Assembly (NCBI GenBank): GCA_026129305.1
Contig: JAHCII010000007.1
Span: 26,441-90,440 of the forward strand
DNA length: 64,000 nt
Source of the DNA: Anaerolineales bacterium
GTDB taxonomy: Bacteria > Chloroflexota > Anaerolineae > Anaerolineales > UBA11579
Direction: 5' to 3'
The stretch's first letter is position 1; each line of letters opens with the position of its first letter. The position numbers were made by a program, and so were the translations under genes. Below are positions 41,256 through 49,367 of the stretch, piece by piece. The notes under the pieces were generated by a model. It saw nothing but the letters and a program-made list of their open reading frames with translations. It searched no databases and was not told the origin of the DNA.

Positions 41256-41969
41256 TCATTCGCCAAACGAGAGCTTATCCATCAGCAGCACCGCTTCAGC
41301 CACTTCTTTGATGGACTTGCGCGTGTCCATGCTCTCTTTTTGCAGCAGCTTGTAGGCTTCCGGCTCGGAGAGGTTGCGGCGGCGCATCAGCACGCCCTTG
41401 GCGCGCTCGACCAGCTTGCGCATGACCAGGGCCTCTTTCAAGGCCAGGGTTTCGTCCAGCAGTAGGGCGTTTTCCACCGCCCCACCCACCAGCTTGCCCA
41501 CCGCGGCCAGCAGCTTGATTTCCATCTCGGCGTGCGGGTGCGGCTGCTTGTGCTGCACATTGATCACGCCCACCAGGCCGCGCTTGCCCAGGATCGGCAC
41601 GGACAAGAAAGCCTCGAAGCGGTCCTCCGGCAGGCTGCGGAAACCCTTGAAGCGGATATCCTTGCTGGCCCCCTGCGAGAGCGCTACCGGTTCTTGCTGC
41701 AGGGCCACCCAGCCGGTGATGCCCTCGCCCAGTTTGAGCTTGATCTTCTGCAGCAACGCAGAATGCGGGTTGCGCGAGGCGCGCAGGACCAATTCGTCTT
41801 CCTGCTTGTCCAGCAGGTAGACCAGGACCGAATCACCGCCGGTCACTTCGGCCGCAATGCGCACGATCTCGTTGAGCACTTCACCCAACTCAAAGCTACT
41901 GACAGCCTGCGCCACCTGGTAGAGCAAGTCCAGCTCTTTTTGCAGCGCTTGTATTTCTTCTTTGGTCAT
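41256..41969 (-). CDS. GAF-ANTAR RNA-binding antiterminator
   Basis: This 237-residue protein has a short coiled N-terminus, a GAF sensor domain (about 20-160, with LGEGITGWVALQQEPV and FLSVPILGKRGLVGVINVQHKQPH) and a C-terminal ANTAR domain (about 172-232, with MRKLVERAKGVLMRRRNLSEPEAYKLLQKESM). ANTAR domains bind paired six-base-loop hairpins and prevent terminator formation. The glnA leader just downstream contains exactly such an element, so glnA is the likely target. The GAF ligand is unknown. TATAAT (41983-41978) lies 8 nt before the ATG with no ribosome site, suggesting a leaderless mRNA. Confidence 0.93.
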   Translation of the reverse strand: MTKEEIQALQKELDLLYQVAQAVSSFELGEVLNEIVRIAAEVTGGDSVLVYLLDKQEDELVLRASRNPHSALLQKIKLKLGEGITGWVALQQEPVALSQGASKDIRFKGFRSLPEDRFEAFLSVPILGKRGLVGVINVQHKQPHPHAEMEIKLLAAVGKLVGGAVENALLLDETLALKEALVMRKLVERAKGVLMRRRNLSEPEAYKLLQKESMDTRKSIKEVAEAVLLMDKLSFGE

Positions 41970-42000
41970 GAGGCGGGATTATACGACAGGGGCCACGCGG

Positions 42001-43524
42001 TTAGTCGCTGGGGAATTCCCGGTCCGGCAGGGTGTAGTAGTTGTAGACGCCTTCGGCCAGGCTGGCGAACATACGCGAAATGGGATCGTAGACCAACTGC
42101 ACCGGATGGTAGAGGAAGATCACGATCACGTAATCGCCAGTGGGGGTGAAGACAATCCCGCCATCGGCCATGGTGTTGATCACGCCTGTGTTGGGGTTGG
42201 TGACCCAACCGTGCTTGTGGGCGATGCGCGTGCCTTCCGGTGCGCCGGCCTCCAGCAGCAGAGCAATCCGGTTCTGGCTGAGCAGGTTGAGCATATCCTG
42301 GCATTCGGCCTGGGTGATGAGTTCCGGGAAGACGGCCAGCAGGGAACCGCCGCCGCTCACCGCACACTGGTACATATCCGCCAGCAGCATGCCCATGTCA
42401 GAGGGCGTAGTCTGGGTGTACGGGTCGGGATCGGTGTCCACGTCGGTGCGGGCCTGGGCCGGGGTCACAAAGGTGCGCAGCAAAGGCGAACCCAGGCGGA
42501 ACATGCCCGCCATGAAAGTGTTCTCCAGCCCCAGGGCTTGCATGTCTTCGCTGACGCGGATGGGCGCCTGCAGCGGGTCAATCACGGTTTCCATCAAAGC
42601 ATCCGAAGACGCATTGTCAGACAGGATCACCATGCCGTTCAACAGGCGCTGAATGTTCTCAGTGGGCGGCTGGTCCATATGGGCATAGGCCGAGACCAGC
42701 AAAGGGATCTTGATCAGGCTCATGGCCGAGAAGGTGATGTCTGGTTCGGTTTGCAGGTTGCGCCCGCCCTGATAGATGAAGTGCAGTTCCTGGCCAGTAG
42801 CCAGATCCTGGAAGTAGATGTCGGCCAGGCCGTCGTAGCCAGCCACATCCATGATCTGCTGCAGCTGCACCTGCAAGTTCTCCAGGTTGGGCCGCGCCGG
42901 GCTGCTCTCCTGCAGAGCCAGGCGCACGGTGCGTTGGCTGGGAGAAAAGAGCGCCTGTTCAATTTCGCGCAGGGCCTGGTCCACGTTCAGAACGGTGCCA
43001 GGCTCACCCAGGTCAAACTGGGTGGTGCCGGCCACCGGCTGAGCCGGCGCAGGCGGCTTGTCGTAGCGGGTGCCGACTTCGCGGAGCAGATAGTCTCGCA
43101 GGCGCTCTTCGGAATAGCGCGCATCCAGCGGAACTTCGCTGGGGCTGGATGTGTTGCCCCACAGATAGTCCCAAAAACCGCCCCAGAAGGAAGAACTGGT
43201 GCGCTCCAGGTCTGCGGCGGCGATCATCGCCTCGAGATTAAGGGCAAACTCCACCTGAGCCGGCGGCATGTGGATCAGGGCGTCGCCGTATTGCAATTCC
43301 ACCGGCAGACCATAGACGGACAAGAGGCGTTCGGCGGCGGCCTGGCGGCTGATGCCGCCCACTGGCACGCCGGCCACCACCAAACCGGAAGGGAAATTGG
43401 CCCGGTCACGGCTGTAGGCGATCAATTGGAAGGTGGTCAATACCACCGCCCCCAGCAGCATGAGGCTGGCAAACCAACGGGCAAACGATGTACGGGGACG
43501 GATGCGCAAGAGGGTCATGGGCAA
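42001..43524 (-). CDS. Membrane-anchored class A beta-lactamase-like serine hydrolase
   Basis: This 507-residue protein has one N-terminal helix (about 18-35), a peptidoglycan-binding/VanW-associated domain starting FPSGLVVAGVPVGGISRQAAAERL, and a C-terminal serine hydrolase domain. The three active-site elements are SLIK (269-272), SDN (302-304) and KHG (437-439). The Glu166 loop of true class A enzymes was not identified. It may be a peptidoglycan hydrolase or carboxypeptidase rather than a resistance enzyme. It precedes the GAF-ANTAR gene by 31 nt, which has its own -10 box. Confidence 0.88.
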   Translation of the reverse strand: MPMTLLRIRPRTSFARWFASLMLLGAVVLTTFQLIAYSRDRANFPSGLVVAGVPVGGISRQAAAERLLSVYGLPVELQYGDALIHMPPAQVEFALNLEAMIAAADLERTSSSFWGGFWDYLWGNTSSPSEVPLDARYSEERLRDYLLREVGTRYDKPPAPAQPVAGTTQFDLGEPGTVLNVDQALREIEQALFSPSQRTVRLALQESSPARPNLENLQVQLQQIMDVAGYDGLADIYFQDLATGQELHFIYQGGRNLQTEPDITFSAMSLIKIPLLVSAYAHMDQPPTENIQRLLNGMVILSDNASSDALMETVIDPLQAPIRVSEDMQALGLENTFMAGMFRLGSPLLRTFVTPAQARTDVDTDPDPYTQTTPSDMGMLLADMYQCAVSGGGSLLAVFPELITQAECQDMLNLLSQNRIALLLEAGAPEGTRIAHKHGWVTNPNTGVINTMADGGIVFTPTGDYVIVIFLYHPVQLVYDPISRMFASLAEGVYNYYTLPDREFPSD

Positions 43525-43609
43525 ATCGGGAAAAGTATATCACCTGGGATTCCGTGCTAGAATCAGGGGAATTAGCAACAAATGAATCCCAGCAACATCC
43601 CATAAACCT

Positions 43610-44563
43610 ATGCTACGTAACTTTCTAATTTATCTTTCTCAAGCAAGCTGGGCGCGCCGGCTGGTCATGGCCCTGCCTTTTGCACGCCGGGCGGCCCGGC
43701 GCTTTGTGGCCGGCGACACGATCGAGACGGCCCTGCAAGCTGTGGGGCGCCTGAACGGCGACGGCCTGGACGCCACGCTGGACCTGCTGGGCGAACACAC
43801 GGCGGATGAAGCCGCCGCTAACGACGCCCGCCTGCAGATCCAGCAGTTGCTGACGCGCCTGGCGCAGAGCGGATTGCGCTCCGGCATTTCCATCAAACTG
43901 ACCCAAATCGGCCTGAAGCTGGACGAAGAGCTGTGCGCCCGCAACCTGAAGAGCATTCTGGAAACGGCCAGCACGCATGACCTGTTCGTGCGCATCGACA
44001 TGGAAGAGTCGGCCCGGGTGGACGCCACCCTGCGCCTTTACCGGGAAATGCGCGCCGCTGGCTTCAACAACTTGGGCGTGGTGATCCAGTCTGCGCTGTA
44101 CCGCAGCGACAGCGACGTGATGGAACTGCTGGCCGAAGGCGCCCGCATCCGTCTGGTGAAGGGCGCTTATATGGAGCCGGCCGAGATCGCCTATCCGCAC
44201 AAGGCCGATGTGGACGCGGCCTTTGACCGCCAGGCCGACCTGCTGCTGCACGAGAGCGCAGGCGCGGTGGCGCGCGGCGGCAACGGCAGCTGGCCGCCGG
44301 TGGCGGCGATCGCCTCGCACGACGAAGAACGCATCCGCTTCGCGCGGGAGCACGCCGAACTGATCGGCCTGCCCAAATCTCAATTCGAATTCCAGATGCT
44401 ATACGGCATCCGCAATGAGCTGCAGCGCCAACTAGCCGCCGACGGCTACCAGGTGCGCGTGTATGTGCCCTTTGGGCAACAGTGGTATCCGTATTTCATG
44501 CGCCGCTTGGCAGAACGCCCGGCCAATCTGTGGTTCCTGCTCTCCAACCTGTTCAAAAGATAA
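43610..44563 (+). CDS. Proline dehydrogenase (monofunctional)
   Basis: This 317-residue FAD enzyme oxidises proline to pyrroline-5-carboxylate and passes electrons to the quinone pool. It shows the TIM-barrel motifs ISIKLTQIGLKLD, FVRIDMEESARVDATL, LGVVIQSALYRSDSD, RLVKGAYMEP and FQMLYGIRNELQ, then RVYVPFGQQWYPYFMRRLAERPANLWF. Its length is normal for the single-domain type. The P5C dehydrogenase partner is not in the window. TAGAAT at about 43557-43562 may be the -10. A DinB-like gene follows after 2 nt. Confidence 0.95.
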   Translation: MLRNFLIYLSQASWARRLVMALPFARRAARRFVAGDTIETALQAVGRLNGDGLDATLDLLGEHTADEAAANDARLQIQQLLTRLAQSGLRSGISIKLTQIGLKLDEELCARNLKSILETASTHDLFVRIDMEESARVDATLRLYREMRAAGFNNLGVVIQSALYRSDSDVMELLAEGARIRLVKGAYMEPAEIAYPHKADVDAAFDRQADLLLHESAGAVARGGNGSWPPVAAIASHDEERIRFAREHAELIGLPKSQFEFQMLYGIRNELQRQLAADGYQVRVYVPFGQQWYPYFMRRLAERPANLWFLLSNLFKR

Positions 44564-44565
44564 CC

Positions 44566-45051
44566 ATGAGCGAACTGGCCCAACAACTCGCCGACAGCCT
44601 GGAAGCTGAGGGCGCTAAAACCCTGGAATTCTTTGAGGGCTTGCAGCCCCAGGACTGGGACGCCCAAGTGTACAGCGATGGCCCAGGGTGGAAGGTGCAC
44701 GACCTGTTGGCCCACTTCACCGAAGTGGAAGGCAGCATGCTGCGCCTGATCCGCCGGGTAAGCGAGGGCGGCCAGGGCGTGGAGCCTGGTTTCAACATCG
44801 ACCAATGGAACGCTGAACACACCGCAGAGCTGAGCGACTGGGATAAGGCCCGGCTGCTGGCGGAGTTCGCCCAGCGCCGGGCAGCCACGGTGGCCTTTGC
44901 CCGCGGGCTGGACGATGCCAGCCTGGAACACAGCGGCCGCCATCCGGCCCTGGGCGAAGCCCAGGTGGGCCAAATGCTGCGGCTGATGTACCTGCATTTG
45001 CAGGGCCACCAACGTGACATCCGGCGGACAATCACGCAGCGCCAAGCTTAA
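44566..45051 (+). CDS. DinB-like / mycothiol-isomerase-like four-helix protein
   Basis: This 161-residue protein of the DinB_2/MDMPI-like group contains GWKVHDLLAHFTEVEGSMLRLIRR (first metal His pair region) and LMYLHLQGHQRDIRR near the end. The HxxxHxxD-type spacing suggests a metal site. It starts at the ATG at 44566, 2 nt after the proline dehydrogenase stop, and is probably co-transcribed with it. The actual substrate is unknown. The longer frame from 44482 would lie inside the upstream gene. Confidence 0.75.
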   Translation: MSELAQQLADSLEAEGAKTLEFFEGLQPQDWDAQVYSDGPGWKVHDLLAHFTEVEGSMLRLIRRVSEGGQGVEPGFNIDQWNAEHTAELSDWDKARLLAEFAQRRAATVAFARGLDDASLEHSGRHPALGEAQVGQMLRLMYLHLQGHQRDIRRTITQRQA

Positions 45052-45175
45052 GTCTCTTTGTTCTCCATTTCACACATTTATTAATATTTGCAAATTGCGT
45101 GCAACCCCAAAATGAGTAGAGGGTTAATAGTAGTGAGCGGCGATTGCCGCAAACTTTCTCTAAAGGAGAGAATAG

Positions 45176-45535
45176 ATGGACGCAAAGAGTCTTGGTAAGT
45201 GGGCATGGGTCATCGCACTCGTCGTTTCGGTGCTTTTGGGCCTGCTCAAAGGTGTGGGTGTGAACCTTGCTCTGCCGGGCATAGTCAGCGGGCTAATTGC
45301 TCTACTGGCCGTGGTAGGTGGTTTCTTGCACCTGTCTGGCACAAAGGACCTGACCGGCTGGCTGATTATCGCTCTGGCCTTGCGCGCCTTCAGCACTGTT
45401 GTGCTGCCTGAGATCCCGATGCTGGGTGAGATTGTGAGTGGTGTTGTAGAAGGCGCCGGTGGTGCCGTCTCTGCCGCCACCACCGGCGCTCTGCTGAAGC
45501 TCGTCATCGACTGGGTGATGGGTGCTTTCAAGTAA
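45176..45535 (+). CDS. Small hydrophobic membrane protein
   Basis: This 119-residue protein has three or four hydrophobic segments (about 9-28, 33-53, 58-78, 100-118) and few charges. There is a good AAGGAG site before the ATG and a strong terminator behind, so it is a real single-gene unit. The segment EIVSGVVEGAGGAVSAATTGALLKL is Gly/Ala rich. The function is unknown. Confidence 0.7.
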   Translation: MDAKSLGKWAWVIALVVSVLLGLLKGVGVNLALPGIVSGLIALLAVVGGFLHLSGTKDLTGWLIIALALRAFSTVVLPEIPMLGEIVSGVVEGAGGAVSAATTGALLKLVIDWVMGAFK

Positions 45536-45552
45536 TTGATCTTTATTAATAC

Positions 45553-45583
45553 AAAAAGGGCGAGACTATGTCTCGCCCTTTTT
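45553..45583 (+). terminator. Terminator of the small membrane protein gene
   Basis: AAAAAGGGCGAGAC (45553-45566) and GTCTCGCCCTTTTT (45570-45583) form a 14-bp stem with a TAT loop. Confidence 0.95.
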
Positions 45584-45602
45584 GATTCCGCAGTTTGCAA
45601 AC

Positions 45603-45629
45603 AAAAAGCGAGGGCATGCCCTCGCTTTT
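45603..45629 (-). terminator. Terminator of rpsU
   Basis: The palindrome GCGAGGGCATGCCCTCGC (45608-45625) is flanked by A and T runs. It follows rpsU, 31 nt beyond its stop. Confidence 0.9.
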
Positions 45630-45660
45630 CTATGTCGTATCGATCTTTGCACCCGCACGA

Positions 45661-45858
45661 CTAGTCGTTGCGTTCAGACTGCCGGCGCTGCGCCTTGCGA
45701 ATAGCCTTCTGCTTGGAAATGCGGCGCTCTTCGCTGGTCGAAACGAACCAGCGCTTGCGGCGCACCGTGCTAAGCACTTTGCTACGGGCCACTTTCTTGC
45801 GGAAGCGCTTCAACAAAGATTGCTGCGACTCGCCTGGTCTCAGCACTACTTTCGGCAA
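45661..45858 (-). CDS. rpsU: 30S ribosomal protein S21
   Basis: This 65-residue basic protein of the small ribosomal subunit reads PKVVLRPGESQQSLLKRFRKKVARSKVL, then RRKRWFVSTSEERRISKQKAIRKAQRR. A TTG at 45858 gives the expected N-terminus MPKVVLRPGES and sits 8 nt after AGGTGG. GTG codons further upstream (45870, 45867) overlap that site and would add four or five unusual residues. TATAAT at about 45937-45932 is the likely -10. Confidence 0.93.
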   Translation of the reverse strand: MPKVVLRPGESQQSLLKRFRKKVARSKVLSTVRRKRWFVSTSEERRISKQKAIRKAQRRQSERND

Positions 45859-46055
45859 AACCCACACCACCTTTCACTGTGGAATATCTGTTCAGCGCCC
45901 TGCATGATTCCATGTCAAGGCACAGAAGGAAATTATAACATAGGCTCCCGAATCTCTTGTCAGGTTGCGCAGAATATGAGGGGAACATAAACATAGCCTA
46001 GCATGGGTAACGGCCTTAACGCGAGAGGCGTTTTGGCAGAAAAGGAGACGGAACT

Positions 46056-46337
46056 ATGAACAACAATTTCGAAGCATACCAACAGAAGGCCCAAGCCAAG
46101 CTGGATGAGGTCAATGCCCGCCTGGATCTGCTGCGTGCCCAGGCCAAGGACAAAGGCGCCGATGCGCGCATCGCCTTGGACCGTCAGATCGTGGAGCTGG
46201 AAAAGCAGCAGGACGCGCTCTCTGAGCGCCTGGGTGAGTTGCGTGATGCCGGGGCAGAGGTCGCCGAAGACTTGGGCGAGCGCATCAATGACGCCATTGA
46301 GAAGGCTGGCAAGGCGCTGGAAGGCCTCTTCGAGTAG
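46056..46337 (+). CDS. Small coiled-coil protein
   Basis: This 93-residue, highly charged, wholly helical protein has heptad-like spacing (YQQKAQAKLDEVNARLDLLRAQ; IVELEKQQDALSERLGELRD). AAGGAG precedes the ATG and a strong terminator follows, so it is a genuine single-gene unit. It resembles small stress-related or apolipoprotein-like coiled coils, but no family was recognised. Confidence 0.7.
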   Translation: MNNNFEAYQQKAQAKLDEVNARLDLLRAQAKDKGADARIALDRQIVELEKQQDALSERLGELRDAGAEVAEDLGERINDAIEKAGKALEGLFE

Positions 46338-46357
46338 GTCTCTCCACTAGAGGTTCA

Positions 46358-46403
46358 CAAAGGGAGGGCAGTCCGAACCAAGCACTGCCCTCCCTTTGCT
46401 TTT
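46358..46403 (+). terminator. Terminator of the coiled-coil gene
   Basis: CAAAGGGAGGGCAGT (46358-46372) pairs with ACTGCCCTCCCTTTG (46384-46398), followed by CTTTT. Confidence 0.92.
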
Positions 46404-46427
46404 AAGCAGGCGGCGTATAATCAGGGC

Positions 46428-48152
46428 ATGACAAACAAGGAACTGGCGGATGTCTTCGCTTTGGTGGCCGACCTGCTCGAAATCCGCGGCGAGGTGATCT
46501 ACAAGACGCTGGCTTATCGCAAAGCTTCTGAAAGCCTTACCGGCCTGGGCCGGGATGTCAACGACATTTGGAAACAAGGCGGCATCAAGGCCCTGCTGGA
46601 GATCCCCGGGGTGGGCAAGGCCATCGCGGAGAAGATCGATGAACTGCTGGCCACCGGCCAGCTACAGTTCCTGGAGAAACTAAAACAAGACGTGCCGGCT
46701 GAACTGGCCGAACTGCTGCAAATCCCGGACCTGGGACCCAAGAAAGTCGGCATGTTCTACAAAGAACTGGGGGTCTTGAGCATCGCCCAGCTAAAAGAAG
46801 CCGCCGAAGCAGGCAAGCTGCGCGACCTGCCCGGCATGGGCGAGAAGTCCGAGATCAAGATCTTGGCCGGCATCGAATCACTGGGGCGGCGCAGCGGGCG
46901 CCTGCCGCTGGGCAGCGTGCTGCCTTTCGCCGAAGAACTGCTGGCAGTCATCCACAAGCTGCCGGGGGTGAAGGCGGCAGAAATGGCTGGCAGCCTGCGG
47001 CGCATGCGCGCCACGGTGGGCGATATTGATCTGATCGTAGGCGCCGAGCAACCTGAGGCAGTCATTGCCGCCTTCGTGGCCCTGCCCAATGTGGCCCGGG
47101 TGCTGGGCCAGGGAACGGTCAAATCCAGTGTGGAATTCCACAATGGCATGCGCGCCCAGCTGTGGGTGCACCGGCCAGAACGCTACGGCACGGCCCTGCA
47201 ATACGCCACCGGCTCCAAAGACCACAATGTGCGCCTGCGCGAGATGGCCCTGGACAAAGGCCTCTCGCTGTCTGACCAGGCCTTCTTAAAAGAAGATGGC
47301 AGCGAGCTGTTATGCGCCACGGAAGAAGAAGTCTACGCCGTGCTGGGCCTGCCCTATATCTCACCAGAGCTGCGTGAGGATCGCGGCGAAGTGCAAGCGG
47401 CGCTCAAAGGCGCCCTGCCCAAGCTGGTGACCACAGAAGACATTCAGGGCGACCTGCATATGCATACCACCTGGAGCGACGGGCAGATGAGTATTCTGCA
47501 AATGGCAGAAGCCGCCCGGCAGCGCGGCTACAAGGTGATCGCCATCACCGACCACTCGCCCAGTTTGGGCCTGGTGAACGGTCTGACTCCGGAGCGCCTG
47601 CAAGAGCAGCGCAAAGAGATCGAAAAGGCGCGCAAAAAGATGGGCGACAGCCTGCTGATCCTACATGGCATCGAGGTGGACATGCGCGCCGACACGACCT
47701 TGGACCTGCCAGACGAGGCCCTGGCCGAGCTGGACATCGTGATCGCCTCGCTGCATATCAGCATGCGCCAGTCACGCGCCCAGGTCACCGACCGCCTACT
47801 GGCGGCGATGCACAACCCGCATGTGGACATCATCGGCCACCCCAGCAACCGCAACCTGCCCGACCGGGAAGGCGCTGACTTGGACTGGGACGCCGTGCTG
47901 AAAGCCGCCGCCGAAACCGGCACGGCGCTGGAGATCAACGCCAACCCGCGGCGGCTGGACCTGGATGATGTGCAGGCCCGCCGGGCGGTAGAGATGGGAA
48001 TCAAGCTGGCGATCAACACCGACGCGCACCACAGCGATCACATGGATTTCCTGTCCTACGGCGTGGCCACCGCCCGGCGCGGCTGGGTGACCGCCAAAGA
48101 CGTGATCAACGCATGGGACCCCAAAGATCTGCTGGCCTGGCTGAAGAGCTAA
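46428..48152 (+). CDS. polX: Family X DNA polymerase with PHP domain (PolX)
   Basis: This 574-residue repair polymerase has helix-hairpin-helix motifs (GVGKAIAEKIDELL; LPGMGEKSEIKIL), a polymerase X palm with GSLRRMRATVGDIDLIVG (two catalytic Asp) and a C-terminal PHP exonuclease domain (about 335-574) with DLHMHTTWSDG, AITDHS, GHPSNR and NTDAHHSDHM. It fills short gaps in base-excision or end-joining repair. The architecture and length are standard for bacterial PolX. TATAAT (46416-46421) lies 6 nt before the ATG and no ribosome site exists, so a leaderless transcript is likely. Confidence 0.96.
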   Translation: MTNKELADVFALVADLLEIRGEVIYKTLAYRKASESLTGLGRDVNDIWKQGGIKALLEIPGVGKAIAEKIDELLATGQLQFLEKLKQDVPAELAELLQIPDLGPKKVGMFYKELGVLSIAQLKEAAEAGKLRDLPGMGEKSEIKILAGIESLGRRSGRLPLGSVLPFAEELLAVIHKLPGVKAAEMAGSLRRMRATVGDIDLIVGAEQPEAVIAAFVALPNVARVLGQGTVKSSVEFHNGMRAQLWVHRPERYGTALQYATGSKDHNVRLREMALDKGLSLSDQAFLKEDGSELLCATEEEVYAVLGLPYISPELREDRGEVQAALKGALPKLVTTEDIQGDLHMHTTWSDGQMSILQMAEAARQRGYKVIAITDHSPSLGLVNGLTPERLQEQRKEIEKARKKMGDSLLILHGIEVDMRADTTLDLPDEALAELDIVIASLHISMRQSRAQVTDRLLAAMHNPHVDIIGHPSNRNLPDREGADLDWDAVLKAAAETGTALEINANPRRLDLDDVQARRAVEMGIKLAINTDAHHSDHMDFLSYGVATARRGWVTAKDVINAWDPKDLLAWLKS

Positions 48153-48156
48153 GAAA

Positions 48157-48181
48157 AAAACGGCTGCTTCGCAGCCGTTTT
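48157..48181. terminator. Bidirectional terminator between polX and the next gene
   Basis: AAAACGGCTGC and GCAGCCGTTTT form an 11-bp stem with a TTC loop between two convergent genes. Confidence 0.92.
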
Positions 48182-48185
48182 ATGG

Positions 48186-48794
48186 CTAAGGGACGATGCA
48201 CTGGCCGAGTAACCAGACCGTGCAGCCTCCGGAACCTATGTTGACGCCGACATCCAGATCTTCGCCCGGCAGGTCGACACCCACATTAATGCCCTCATCG
48301 GGATCAATGCCCACATCGGCGCCCACACCCAGGCCCGTATCCAGATCCAGATTGACGCCATTGCCCCCGCCGACATCGACGCCGACCTGAGGGCCATCGC
48401 CAGCATTCAAGTCAAGCTGCACACCCTCGCCCCCACCCACTGCGGCATTCAGGTTCAGCAGGCCATCCACCCCAGCGTTGAGGCCGACTCCGCTGCCTTC
48501 CTTACCCAGCCCGCCAAACATCACGGAAAGCGTGGCAGTGGGAATGGGCAAACCGATGCTGTCGCCGCCAAGCTCAAGGCCGTGGGCGTTGACCGGCTGA
48601 GGTGAGGCGGTGGACGTCAGTACGCCGGCAGCGGCAGACTGCACATCCTCCAGCCATTGCGGCCCAAAGCGCAGACTGAAGTTAGGTGAATGAATTTCCA
48701 AACGGAAAGCAAATGCCAGGGCAAGCAGGGCCATGAAAGAGATGAACATCCCCATGATTGGCCCCCAACAACCAAGACTGCGGCGTTGAACCAT
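48186..48794 (-). CDS. Membrane-anchored protein with degenerate Gly-Val/Asp repeats
   Basis: This 202-residue protein has an N-terminal membrane helix (about 11-31). From about residue 110 to 190 it is built of short repeats of the pattern V-x-L-D/G-x-G, such as VQLDLNAGDGPQVGVDVGGGNGV and GVNVGVDLPGEDLDVGVNIG. The Asp- and Asn-rich turns could form a beta-solenoid or bind calcium. The end CTVWLLGQCIVP has two Cys that could form a disulfide. AGGAGG precedes the ATG. No family was recognised. Confidence 0.7.
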   Translation of the reverse strand: MVQRRSLGCWGPIMGMFISFMALLALAFAFRLEIHSPNFSLRFGPQWLEDVQSAAAGVLTSTASPQPVNAHGLELGGDSIGLPIPTATLSVMFGGLGKEGSGVGLNAGVDGLLNLNAAVGGGEGVQLDLNAGDGPQVGVDVGGGNGVNLDLDTGLGVGADVGIDPDEGINVGVDLPGEDLDVGVNIGSGGCTVWLLGQCIVP

Positions 48795-48926
48795 TCTTCC
48801 CTCCTGAAAGGCAGCGCGCCAACTGGATTTAATTCTACAGAATCACTCGATGAATTTGCCTCACAGAACTGCAAGAAGGAGGGCAAAGGGACTAGATACG
48901 CCTGCCTACGAAAACTGTTCTGTCGT

Positions 48927-49367
48927 CTACGCTGATTTGCGCCCGGCAATCCAGCGGTTCAGGTCGCGCAGGAAAGGGCTGACCTGGGTGGGCTGCAGCT
49001 CGATCCATTCGGCCGGGCTGGCCAGCCACAGGTGAATGCCCAGGTCTTCGAAGATCACGGAATTGGAATACTTCTTCAGCGCCCGGCGATACGAAGGTGT
49101 CTGCCCGGCTGCGACGGAGGTAAAGGACACGGCCAAAACAAGCCGGGCCGCCGACTGGCTGGCCAGCGCCAGCAGGCTTTGCAGGCCGGCCTCAAACGCC
49201 TGCTGGCAGGCGCCGGCATCGGCTTGCTGCGCAGCCAGGGCCAACCACCACTCGCCCTGCGGGCTGGCAAAGTGCAAAGGCAGCGGCGCCCCAGCGGGCG
49301 GCAGGGGCTGCGCGCCACGCGCCGCCATGCGGGCTTGAAGCGCGGCGGTCAGTTCAGCGGTGTTCAT
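48927..49367 (-). CDS. Conserved-looking protein of unknown function
   Basis: This 146-residue, mostly soluble protein begins MNTAELTAALQARMAARGAQPLPP and has LALAAQQADAGACQQAFEAGLQSLLALASQ and a C-terminal WIELQPTQVSPFLRDLNRWI. No catalytic motif was found. Its ATG overlaps the stop of the upstream acetyltransferase (ATGA), so the two genes are translationally coupled. Confidence 0.55.
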   Translation of the reverse strand: MNTAELTAALQARMAARGAQPLPPAGAPLPLHFASPQGEWWLALAAQQADAGACQQAFEAGLQSLLALASQSAARLVLAVSFTSVAAGQTPSYRRALKKYSNSVIFEDLGIHLWLASPAEWIELQPTQVSPFLRDLNRWIAGRKSA

